Part shown: positions 7,296-15,755 of the stretch, piece after piece | Layout of the letters: every line of letters begins with the position of its first letter | How positions within the stretch are numbered: the stretch's first letter is position 1 | Source: Candidatus Raymondbacteria bacterium RIFOXYA2_FULL_49_16 | GTDB lineage: Bacteria; Fibrobacterota; OXYB2-FULL-49-7; XYB2-FULL-49-35 | Assembly: GCA_001789205.1 (NCBI GenBank) | Contig: MFYT01000064.1 | Span: forward strand, 1 to 64,000 | Length of the DNA: 64,000 nt | Direction of reading: 5' to 3' | Made by a program: the position numbers and the translations under genes | Notes under the pieces: generated by a model | What the model saw: only the letters and a program-made list of their open reading frames with translations | What the model was told of the DNA's origin: nothing | Databases searched by the model: none

Positions 7296-10200
7296 ATGTT
7301 GCCGTACGGCCGCAATCGCTATTTTTTTCTTTTGGTCTTCTGTCTCTTTAGTAGCTCTCTTTTCTCACAAACATTCTATCAGCCATTTTTTGTCGAACGA
7401 TTTGAAAGCACCCCCGCTGGATGGACTGTTTCCGGGGGAGGCTGGCAATTTGGTACACCGACCTATTCCAGTGGGCCATCTTCCGCCTACGAAGGCGCTG
7501 GTTGCGCTGGCACCATCCTCAACGGTGCATATGCCAACAGCGTCGCCTATTATCTTGTCTCACCTGTAATTTCACTGCCCAACACTGATACTGTCCGCAT
7601 GTCATTTTACGAGTGGTACTACCTCGAATCATGCTGCGATTATTATTCCGTCCAGATAACCCTCGATTCGGGCCGCACGTGGACAAATCTCCTGGCTTCA
7701 CGCAACGGTGCGTACGCAACCTGGAACCGCCAGTCAATCAATCTGACACCGTATAAAAGCAGGGCCATACAGCTCCGTTTCAGTTTAACGGCCGACGGCT
7801 CGGCTACCTACGCCGGGGTATATCTTGACAGTCTTGTCCTTTCCTCCACCACTTTTGACACAACAGTACTGCCCCGCGTATCAATCTTCCCCCCAAGCTT
7901 TAACATCGCACTGACCGACAGTGTCATGCGCTCCCTGCAGATATGTAATCCCGGCGGCGGCGCGAACCTCTCGTACAGCATGAATATAGCATGCAGAGGA
8001 GGTCTTTCACCCCGTATTCTCGCCTGGACATACGGCGCCGACTTGGTGCAGGAATACGCCAACACGGTCACCGCAATCATGAGCAACATTCCAGGGGCAG
8101 CCATAACCACGACAACGACTGCGGACGCAAATGTGTTGCGGCAGCGGCTGCTTCAGGCTGATGTATTCCTGATTCCTGACCAGGAATTGATGACACCCTC
8201 TTCAACCATCGGATATGCGTTCCAGCCTGTTCTCAACGATTTTATGAGCGCGGGCGGCACGGTCATTGTCCTGTATCCCTATTCCATTTATTCCTTCCTT
8301 TCCGCGGCCGGCCTCACCTATATGACCAGCCTCACCTATACCAGTTCCGGTATCATCCAATTAGTCTCCCCAACACATCCCATCTTCGAAGGAATTTCCC
8401 AGGGAAATCTTTCCTGTCTATCATCCACTTCTCTCTGGATATCCACCGGCGCCGCGTCTTCGCTTGCCACCTACTCCAGCTACACCGTTGTTTCCGAAGA
8501 ACAGCGGGGAATGGGTAAAATTGTCATGTTAGGGTATGATTACTACACCCAAAACACAGTGTGGAACAAGCTTCTCGCAAATACGGTAAACTCCGCGTCC
8601 ATAAACCCGGCGGCCATCTCCGCGGACACCAATTCAGGTGTGATTCTTCCTGACGAATGCGGTTTTTCCTCCCTTACGTTCCGCGCTGGTTCGCTGATCG
8701 GCGGGGTCCATGTGCTTTCCATCGCCCTTTCTCACAATGCGTATGGGATGGCCAGTCCTATAATCATTCCGTGCACACTGACAGTTCCGCAACCCTCCAT
8801 GCAAATCACCATTCCACGAATGAATGTCCCGCTCTTTACCGGAGACACCGCCCGTGTGGCTATTCCCCTGCTCAACAATGGTCCGGGTATGCTCTCCCTG
8901 CAGACAACCTTCCTCCCGGGAACCAATGGTGACAACAGCGGCAATGTCATCATCAACGAGGTCTGCTCCGAACCGGACAATATCGAGCTCCTGAATCTAG
9001 GACCGGACCGGAATATGGGCGGCTGGCAGGTAGTATGGATCGACGATGAAGGCTCGTCAGGAAGTTACACCTTCCCCTCTTCCTTTACGCTGCGGAGCGG
9101 CAAAGCCGTAACGCTCATGGAAGGTTCTGGAACAAGCAACGATTCTATCGTATATATCATCTCGTTGATGAGTTGGGGCACAGGCAGTTCCATAGCCGTA
9201 TCATTGTACAACGGAAGCGGATCGGGGGTCGATTTCATGCGAACAGTGTACAGCGCCACCCTGCCGCCAAGCGGAGTTGCCTGGAACGGCACTGGCGTGG
9301 ACAATACACTCTATTACAATATGTATCGAAATTCCACTTTTGACACCGATAGTCCGCTGGATTGGAGCCAATCCAGCGGCTATACTCCTGGCGCCCGGAA
9401 CCTGGGGCAAGGCACGGGCAGCGCTTCCAGCGGTATCAGCCTTACTGGCCCGCTGACACTATCCGTTCCCGCAGGCGCAAGAGACACCCTCTTTGCCCGT
9501 TTCAACGCCATATCATTGACCAAAGACGCGCTTTTTATTGACACTATTATGATTGAACACAATGCAATGAACATGGCCAGCCCCATGTTTATTATCTGCA
9601 CGTTGTCGGTTGAATCGAACATTCCGAATCTAATTGCCGTATGGCCCGACCCCACCCGGAACCGGCGGTCCGCTATGACCTGGCATCCTGTGCGGAGCGG
9701 CGGCATCTATACGATTCAGGTGGATACCAGCGCCAGTTTTTCCACCTCTTTTATTGTTCAACAGACCACGGACACAACCTTTGTCCCTCTCATCAACCTG
9801 CCAATTGACACCATCCATTGGCGTGTGCGGTGTAACAGCGGTATCTGGTCCCAAAAAGATGTTTTCATAATTCAAAATGATTCCGTACCGCTCATTATTC
9901 CAATAACCCCGGACACGTTACTTGCGGGTTCCTCTCCGGTCTTCAGATGGTGTTCGGCTGTTGGCGCAACGAACTACCGCATTGAAATCGATTCGTGCGG
10001 CGCAATCCTTACCCCCTACACCATCTCCTTTGTGGCCGATACCTTTTTCTCGCTGCTTACCACGTTGAAAAGCGGCAGATACAGCTGGAAAGTTTCAGCC
10101 GATGTTAATTTCAACCGCTATTCCATCACCGATACTTTCTGGATTGTACCATCGAGCGCTGCTGAATGGAACAAAAATACACTTCCCAAGGTTTTCGCGC

Positions 10201-10487
10201 TGCATGCGAACCTACCCAACCCATTCAATCCCTCCACCACGATACAATACGATCTGCCGGAAAACTGCGTTGTGGAACTGACGGTTTTCAATGCGCAGGG
10301 ACGTCTGGTACGGAGATTGGTTACGCGCGCCATGCCCGCGGGCTATCATCGCGTCGAATGGGACGGTCGCGCTCAGGACAATACCGCGCAACCCAGCGGC
10401 GTCTATTTTTACCGGATCAGGGCGGCTGGGGTTGGTGACAACCGAACGCTATACAGTCTGACAAAAAAAATGGTCATGGTACAATAA
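7296..10487 (+). CDS. large multidomain secreted protein with sorting tail
   Basis: The start at 7296 follows AAAGGAGAGGGT, a strong ribosome binding site; the in-frame ATG at 7257 would spoil the signal peptide. After a Sec signal (RYFFLLVFCLFSSSLFSQ) comes a jelly-roll/MAM-like module (residues about 25-190, FVERFESTPAGWTVSGGGW), a segment resembling a glutamine-amidotransferase-like or ThuA-like fold (DVFLIPDQELMTPSSTIGY, SAGGTVIVLYPYS), a lamin-tail-like domain (NVIINEVCSEPDNIELLNLG), fibronectin-III-like repeats, and a FlgD-Ig/type IX sorting tail (LPNPFNPSTTI ... PSGVYFYRI ... KKMVMVQ). It heads a set of four same-strand secreted-protein genes. No catalytic residues are recognisable; adhesion or matrix roles fit best. 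Confidence 0.85.
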   Translation: MLPYGRNRYFFLLVFCLFSSSLFSQTFYQPFFVERFESTPAGWTVSGGGWQFGTPTYSSGPSSAYEGAGCAGTILNGAYANSVAYYLVSPVISLPNTDTVRMSFYEWYYLESCCDYYSVQITLDSGRTWTNLLASRNGAYATWNRQSINLTPYKSRAIQLRFSLTADGSATYAGVYLDSLVLSSTTFDTTVLPRVSIFPPSFNIALTDSVMRSLQICNPGGGANLSYSMNIACRGGLSPRILAWTYGADLVQEYANTVTAIMSNIPGAAITTTTTADANVLRQRLLQADVFLIPDQELMTPSSTIGYAFQPVLNDFMSAGGTVIVLYPYSIYSFLSAAGLTYMTSLTYTSSGIIQLVSPTHPIFEGISQGNLSCLSSTSLWISTGAASSLATYSSYTVVSEEQRGMGKIVMLGYDYYTQNTVWNKLLANTVNSASINPAAISADTNSGVILPDECGFSSLTFRAGSLIGGVHVLSIALSHNAYGMASPIIIPCTLTVPQPSMQITIPRMNVPLFTGDTARVAIPLLNNGPGMLSLQTTFLPGTNGDNSGNVIINEVCSEPDNIELLNLGPDRNMGGWQVVWIDDEGSSGSYTFPSSFTLRSGKAVTLMEGSGTSNDSIVYIISLMSWGTGSSIAVSLYNGSGSGVDFMRTVYSATLPPSGVAWNGTGVDNTLYYNMYRNSTFDTDSPLDWSQSSGYTPGARNLGQGTGSASSGISLTGPLTLSVPAGARDTLFARFNAISLTKDALFIDTIMIEHNAMNMASPMFIICTLSVESNIPNLIAVWPDPTRNRRSAMTWHPVRSGGIYTIQVDTSASFSTSFIVQQTTDTTFVPLINLPIDTIHWRVRCNSGIWSQKDVFIIQNDSVPLIIPITPDTLLAGSSPVFRWCSAVGATNYRIEIDSCGAILTPYTISFVADTFFSLLTTLKSGRYSWKVSADVNFNRYSITDTFWIVPSSAAEWNKNTLPKVFALHANLPNPFNPSTTIQYDLPENCVVELTVFNAQGRLVRRLVTRAMPAGYHRVEWDGRAQDNTAQPSGVYFYRIRAAGVGDNRTLYSLTKKMVMVQ

Positions 10488-10518
10488 AAGCCATCGCCAT
10501 TCCCATACAACGTCCAGG

Positions 10519-10549
10519 GCCCCGGGGTTCAAAAGAGCGCCGGGGCTTT
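10519..10549 (+). terminator. GC-rich hairpin between two secreted-protein genes
   Basis: GCCCCGG (10519-10525) pairs with CCGGGGC (10540-10546), 14-nt loop, followed by TTT. It lies between the genes ending at 10487 and starting at 10572. It may be a weak terminator or attenuator that lowers expression of the downstream genes. Confidence 0.45.
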
Positions 10550-10571
10550 GGGCTTACTCAGCGGAGGCGCA

Positions 10572-13172
10572 ATGCGCATATTCAGCCTGTTTCTCCTTGG
10601 CGTTTTTGCATACATGGCCTTTTGCCAATATGATTATATCAACCCGTCCAACTATCCTGACGATATGAAGTGCGACACATCCGGCATGATATCCGTCTTT
10701 AACCAGCACTGGCAGGGCACGCTACAATACAAGGTCTACCTTCCACCCGCAAATCCCGATAATCCTGACCGCTATCTCTCCCCTGTCATCGATGGCTTTC
10801 TCGAACCCGAGATCTGGTCATATTCCGACACGCTTGTCATCAACAGCTGGGAAATGGCCGGTCTCCACGGCGCCTGCACCGATGGATATTTCTATGGCGC
10901 CGAAGACTTGCATGTTATCTGGCGCTTCATGTACAACCACGACGGTCTGTTTGTCTCAGCCCAGATACACGACGATATCCACGATGTGGATAGTCTTAAC
11001 CAATGGTATCTGGATGACTGTCTTGAAATCATGGTCGATCCGTGGGACTGGGGTGATTTTGCCGTAGGCAACTGGACGACTGATCCGCCTATTTTCCGCA
11101 GATATTACAGCAATCTAGGCCAAGTAATACCAGGCGGCGGCGTGGGATTGGATAATTCGCACCTCAGTTACTTTCACCTCATCAAAAGACTGAACGAAGA
11201 ACCCTACCTCGCAGGTCTTCTGCATGGCATCTCGCGCGGCAACTACAACAGGGGCCAGGAAGCCACCAACTTTACTAAAGGCAATCCTGATTGCATGGAT
11301 ATTGATTTTGCAGTTGCCTATCAGGGTGTTGACAACTTTTTCCGCGAAGTGTACCATGCTGAATTTTTGTTTCCCTATCCTACTCCACAGGCAAGCAATC
11401 CTTCGGAACTGTGGGCCGCTCTGGAAGAGGGATCCGGTGGTTTTTTTGACCAGGAAGGTCTTCCCCGAGACGGCACCCTTTTTAAAATGTCCTTTTGGCA
11501 CAGCGACGATGACATGCTTGGTCCGGATGGGTCAACGCCCAGGTTCAATCAACTAGGTACTATGCGCTGGCCCGAATTTCACCAGGAAGCCAGCGGCCAC
11601 GACCATTGGTCTGACACCAAATATTACATGACCTTTGAATACCAGCCCTATATTGGCATGCTTGTTACGGTTCCATTTTCCGGCGATAAAGGACATGGCG
11701 ACAGCCGTCTTATTGGTCCCTGGATCAGCGTTAGCGCATCAGACAGCAATCGTTACGATTTTACAGAAGGCGGTACAATCAAAATCGACGGCTCCACATA
11801 TTTTTACGACTATGCCGATATAAATGGCGGGGAAATCAAGGTCGGGGTAAACCCAATCGCAAATTATACTGTTTCCCTCAATGAGACAAACAGATATCTG
11901 GACACTCTGGTTATTTCCGGAGCCAGCATCAACGAAACCCTGGTCCGTTATCTCGCATTCGGCTGGCCCGCTATTGAGGGACGCCGGTGGATTGAGTCAC
12001 AACTTACCTACGGCCGGGATGATTGCAAAGACAGTTCCTTTTACAAATTCACTCCGGTATGGGCAGCGCGCGAATTCAGATTTGTCCCCTCCTCAAGGTT
12101 CACCACGCCCGGATACGAAGATGCATTTGACTCCATGCGCGTCTACGATTTTGACAGCGGCATCATGGTATCAGATCTGGCCTATACCGCCACCACGGCA
12201 CTGCTTGGCCGCAATAAAATCTATTGCACCTATCGCCAGACAAAACTTGTCAATCTGGACGATGTTACGGCCCCGCTTCAGCTTGCTGTTACCTTTGGTA
12301 ACGGCGATTCTGCAATTTTCCAGGAAATCCCCGTATGGGATTTATGCCAGATCGGTGAGACAAACAACAGCACTGACCCCAAGAAAAACACGGCCATCGT
12401 GTTCAACGCAACGAATCGGGTAAATGCGGCTGCAAACACCACTCCGGCAATCAGCCTTATTGTTGTCAGCAAATATCTGGCACAGGGTTCCGGCGCTTTC
12501 AAAATGAACATTGGCACGCTTACCGAATACCGGGTCTATCCCGATGTGCTCGTACGGGTGGCTGATTCGAACAAGGCACAATGCCTCACGCCCGCATTCA
12601 GGTTCAATACTTCAGTGGACAGCTTTGCTTTTACATCGTACGACCCTGCATCCAGCACTGGCTCAGGAGAATACCGTCACAATTCGGCAACTGCCTGGTT
12701 CGACTCCTCGTGGGTTGTCACGACACGATACCTCTACATTTCAGACATCGTCACCGGTGGAACCGATACCTTTTACTTCCGCGACACAGTCCAAGTGCAG
12801 GTCACAAATCCCTCTGCACCCAACTACGTGGACACAAACACTTGTCCGGTAATTTACACAAAAACGAGCACCAGCAATAGTATTGTCGCAATGGCCCTTA
12901 CTGTTTTTCCCAATCCCTTTAATCCTTCCACAACCGTTGAATTCAGCCTGCCAGCACAGGAACAACTAGTCAAATACACAGTGCTGGTGTACGATATACG
13001 AGGCAGACTTGTGCGAACACTTGCTTCAGGCACAACAAGAAACAGCATGCAAAAACGCGTGATCTGGAATGGTATGGACAATACAGGCAAGACTGTGGGA
13101 TCAGGAATGTACCTGCTTTGTCTTGCGCACAGCAACAAGGTATTGCACAAATCAATGGTGTTTGTAAAATAA
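10572..13172 (+). CDS. secreted protein with CBM9/DOMON-like domain and sorting tail
   Basis: GGAGG at 10563-10567 places the start at ATG 10572, which begins a clean signal peptide (MRIFSLFLLGVFAYMAFCQ). Residues about 60-230 resemble a CBM9-like or DOMON-like domain: YLSPVIDGFLEPEIWSYSDT, HVIWRFMYNHDGLFVSAQIH, then the DDCLEIMVDP signature typical of this fold. The remainder is beta-rich and unassigned, ending in FPNPFNPSTTVEFSLP and GSGMYLLCL with a final KSMVFVK. CBM9-like domains often bind sugars, but no catalytic module accompanies it. The next gene starts 13 nt after the stop, so this is probably the first of a three-gene operon of surface proteins. Confidence 0.85.
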   Translation: MRIFSLFLLGVFAYMAFCQYDYINPSNYPDDMKCDTSGMISVFNQHWQGTLQYKVYLPPANPDNPDRYLSPVIDGFLEPEIWSYSDTLVINSWEMAGLHGACTDGYFYGAEDLHVIWRFMYNHDGLFVSAQIHDDIHDVDSLNQWYLDDCLEIMVDPWDWGDFAVGNWTTDPPIFRRYYSNLGQVIPGGGVGLDNSHLSYFHLIKRLNEEPYLAGLLHGISRGNYNRGQEATNFTKGNPDCMDIDFAVAYQGVDNFFREVYHAEFLFPYPTPQASNPSELWAALEEGSGGFFDQEGLPRDGTLFKMSFWHSDDDMLGPDGSTPRFNQLGTMRWPEFHQEASGHDHWSDTKYYMTFEYQPYIGMLVTVPFSGDKGHGDSRLIGPWISVSASDSNRYDFTEGGTIKIDGSTYFYDYADINGGEIKVGVNPIANYTVSLNETNRYLDTLVISGASINETLVRYLAFGWPAIEGRRWIESQLTYGRDDCKDSSFYKFTPVWAAREFRFVPSSRFTTPGYEDAFDSMRVYDFDSGIMVSDLAYTATTALLGRNKIYCTYRQTKLVNLDDVTAPLQLAVTFGNGDSAIFQEIPVWDLCQIGETNNSTDPKKNTAIVFNATNRVNAAANTTPAISLIVVSKYLAQGSGAFKMNIGTLTEYRVYPDVLVRVADSNKAQCLTPAFRFNTSVDSFAFTSYDPASSTGSGEYRHNSATAWFDSSWVVTTRYLYISDIVTGGTDTFYFRDTVQVQVTNPSAPNYVDTNTCPVIYTKTSTSNSIVAMALTVFPNPFNPSTTVEFSLPAQEQLVKYTVLVYDIRGRLVRTLASGTTRNSMQKRVIWNGMDNTGKTVGSGMYLLCLAHSNKVLHKSMVFVK

Positions 13173-13185
13173 ACCCGGAGGCCCC

Positions 13186-15738
13186 ATGGCTGCCCGCATC
13201 GCTTTAGTATTGGTGAATTTTCTGATATCTGTGTTGTGCGCCGAGGACCATGTTTTCTGGTACAAGGCCCTGACTAATAGCTACGACATCACCTATTCCG
13301 ACAGCAATGGCCATGGCCCAGGCCTGCCTGTTGGTGCCCAGATCCACCAAGGGAAGATCGTGACATGCAACAACTCCACAGGTCTTGGATATGCCGGATC
13401 AGCTCTCTCCTGCGGCTCGGATATCAATGACGACCAAGGATGGTGTTGCGCCTTTTTCTCCGGTGATTTGCAGACCTCACCCGTACGAAACGTTACCAGC
13501 GCAAAAATCCGCGCTGAGTTAAGCGACTGGGTTTCTGGAAATGGTCCTGTCTGCAATGGCGGCCCAATAGCCATCAGGGTCGGGGTTGCCGATGTATCGT
13601 TCGGTATCATGATGTGGGGGAGCGCGGACGCCATGCCCGATGACGCGGTTTGGGCAGATCTCGACCCAATGAATACCCTGAACTATTCGCTGATGCTGAG
13701 CGGCGCCGAGGAAACTATTCAGTTTACAGCCCCAGCCGGACGTCTCTCTAACGATGTTCCTTCCCTTCTTGACGGTCATTTCATTGAGATCGACGTAACC
13801 GATCAGATAAACTGGATCCTCGACAACCAATCGTCCGGTTCGGCGTGGGCGATCGTTCTTCTTTCCCAGGTTGGCGTGGGCAGCACGGGAAAGTTCACCA
13901 CTCTCTCTGCTGAAAATGGCTTCTGTATGGATCCAGGCAGCGCTGGAATTACCATACCGAACGACCCTTGGTCAACCGACTGCAACACAGTCCACCTCTT
14001 CATGACAACATCCCCCCTCATACCCTCTATCACCTCCGTTGTTCCGGACAGCGGGGCTTTGTCCGGCGGCTATACCGCCAGCATCTATGGATCGGCCTTC
14101 TCATCCGGTATGCAGGTTTTTTTCGGCGCCCTCCCCTCCCCCAGCGTCACCTATTACAGCAACACACGCCTGATCGTAGTGGTACCGCCGTCTTCGTCTG
14201 ATGGTCCGGTCAATATCACGGTCATCATAGACACATTGCGGGACACGCTTTCAAACGGTTTCCGGTACTACGTCAACTTTCCGCCAATTATCACGACTGT
14301 CCTGGGCCAGGCCGACACCATAATTTCGGACAGCGTGCCCTATACGCTTGACATTAACGCCACTGATCCCAACCATGATATCCTCACCTATTCACTCGCC
14401 CTTAAACCATCGACCATGGCCATCAATGCGGCAACCGGGATCATCTCATGGTCGCCAATCATAAGCGACAGCGGCAGAAAAGCCATACGCGCAATCGTGT
14501 CCGACAACCACGGCATGTACGATACTCTGGATTTCGCCGTGCATGTGACACCGTGGAATTATTATCCGATTTTCGTGTCCCAGCCTGAGACCACAACGCT
14601 GGAGGATTCGGTATACCGGTATATTGCGCGGGCGACTGATCCTGATTCTGATACAGTCGCGTACACTATAATCACCGGGCCCGGGGGCATGGTTTTGTCA
14701 GGTGACACCCTGCGTTGGACACCGGTTGACGCCAATATAGGGGTGCATCCGGTCTCAGTACGGGCCACGGATGGAAAAGGGGGCTTTGCGGTCCAGACCT
14801 TTTCCCTGCGGGTCATAGGCACGCCCGATCCGCCGGTGTTCCAGTCCTTTGTCCCTTCGGGTGACACATCGCTCGCGGAGGGTGATACACTGACGTTCAG
14901 GGCGCGGGCAGTGGATCCCGACAATGCTGAGGCAGTGGGGTTCTTCTGGTTTTTAAACAACGGGTACATGTCTAACGAGTCGACCTACACCCTGCGTCCT
15001 GATTTCAACGCAGCCGGGCTCTGCAGCGTACGGGTAATGGCGTTTGACGGTAATGGTACGGTCGATCATTCCTGGTATATCACTGTTGTAAACCGGAGCG
15101 CACCGCCGGTCCTTATTGCGCCAGCGCGGAACGGGAGCGCCACGGGAGATTCAACAGTCGCGTGGAATGCATCCGCCGATCCTGATTTGGACACTGGTTC
15201 GACAATGTACCGCGTGGAATTCTCCGCCACGTCGAATTTCTCCCTTGTTCTGGCCCTGAAGGACTCGCTGATAGGACGGTCGTACCGGATGAATGAGCTT
15301 GTTCCAGCAGGAGCGCTGCCCGAGGCGTCTGTGATCTTTGTCCGCGTCATGGCTTTCGACGCCTCCGGTTACGCCACAGGGTACAACCCTGCGACACCCT
15401 TTATTTTCCTTTATTTCATGAACACGGAAAAGGGCATTGCCGTCCCATACAAATTCGCGTTGGACCAAAACAGCCCCAATCCATTCAATCCCCGCACCTG
15501 CATACGGTTCGCGGTCCCCGCGATGGACAAAGGCGCCGCAACCATGCATATGACAGTGTACGACATTAAAGGAAGTGTCATCCGGTCGCTTGTGCAGGGC
15601 GTGGTCAGCCCCGGGTATCATACGGTTGTGTGGGACAGCAGGGATGACAATGGCGCTGTGTGCCAGAACGGCGTATACGTGCTAAAAATGGCGTGCGGGT
15701 CGTTCACAAAGTGCATCAAGATGGCGCTGTTGAAATAA
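13186..15738 (+). CDS. secreted protein with IPT/TIG and Ig-like repeats, sorting tail (paralogue A)
   Basis: GGAGG sits 4 nt before the ATG. A short signal peptide (ALVLVNFLISVLCA) is followed by an N-terminal DNRLRE-like beta module of about 260 residues (SAKIRAELSDWVSG, HFIEIDVTDQINWILDNQ), then an IPT/TIG domain (SVVPDSGALSGGYTASIYG, residues about 285-365), several putative-Ig/cadherin-like repeats (ATDPDSDTVAYTIITGPGGM), and a sorting tail (SPNPFNPRTCIRF ... NGVYVLKM ... KMALLK). From the IPT domain onward it is closely similar to the next gene, whereas the N-terminal module differs. This points to tandem duplication followed by module replacement. Probably an adhesin or wall-associated protein. 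Confidence 0.85.
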   Translation: MAARIALVLVNFLISVLCAEDHVFWYKALTNSYDITYSDSNGHGPGLPVGAQIHQGKIVTCNNSTGLGYAGSALSCGSDINDDQGWCCAFFSGDLQTSPVRNVTSAKIRAELSDWVSGNGPVCNGGPIAIRVGVADVSFGIMMWGSADAMPDDAVWADLDPMNTLNYSLMLSGAEETIQFTAPAGRLSNDVPSLLDGHFIEIDVTDQINWILDNQSSGSAWAIVLLSQVGVGSTGKFTTLSAENGFCMDPGSAGITIPNDPWSTDCNTVHLFMTTSPLIPSITSVVPDSGALSGGYTASIYGSAFSSGMQVFFGALPSPSVTYYSNTRLIVVVPPSSSDGPVNITVIIDTLRDTLSNGFRYYVNFPPIITTVLGQADTIISDSVPYTLDINATDPNHDILTYSLALKPSTMAINAATGIISWSPIISDSGRKAIRAIVSDNHGMYDTLDFAVHVTPWNYYPIFVSQPETTTLEDSVYRYIARATDPDSDTVAYTIITGPGGMVLSGDTLRWTPVDANIGVHPVSVRATDGKGGFAVQTFSLRVIGTPDPPVFQSFVPSGDTSLAEGDTLTFRARAVDPDNAEAVGFFWFLNNGYMSNESTYTLRPDFNAAGLCSVRVMAFDGNGTVDHSWYITVVNRSAPPVLIAPARNGSATGDSTVAWNASADPDLDTGSTMYRVEFSATSNFSLVLALKDSLIGRSYRMNELVPAGALPEASVIFVRVMAFDASGYATGYNPATPFIFLYFMNTEKGIAVPYKFALDQNSPNPFNPRTCIRFAVPAMDKGAATMHMTVYDIKGSVIRSLVQGVVSPGYHTVVWDSRDDNGAVCQNGVYVLKMACGSFTKCIKMALLK
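14032..15738 (+). repeat. 1.7-kb direct repeat, copy A
   Basis: The segment from the IPT domain to the stop codon of the 13186-15738 gene is repeated in the next gene (about 16475-18188). By eye the last 260 bp of the two copies differ at about 14 sites, while the mid-region differs far more, at roughly 30 percent of positions in the stretch compared. Confidence 0.8.
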
Positions 15739-15755
15739 TCAAAAAAGGGAGTGGT

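Noticed and set aside
15660-15755. Longer start for paralogue B, and the similar frame from 18110
   Set aside because: Both come from the repeated 3' end of the paralogous genes read in another frame; the signal peptide and ribosome binding site fix the start at 15756.
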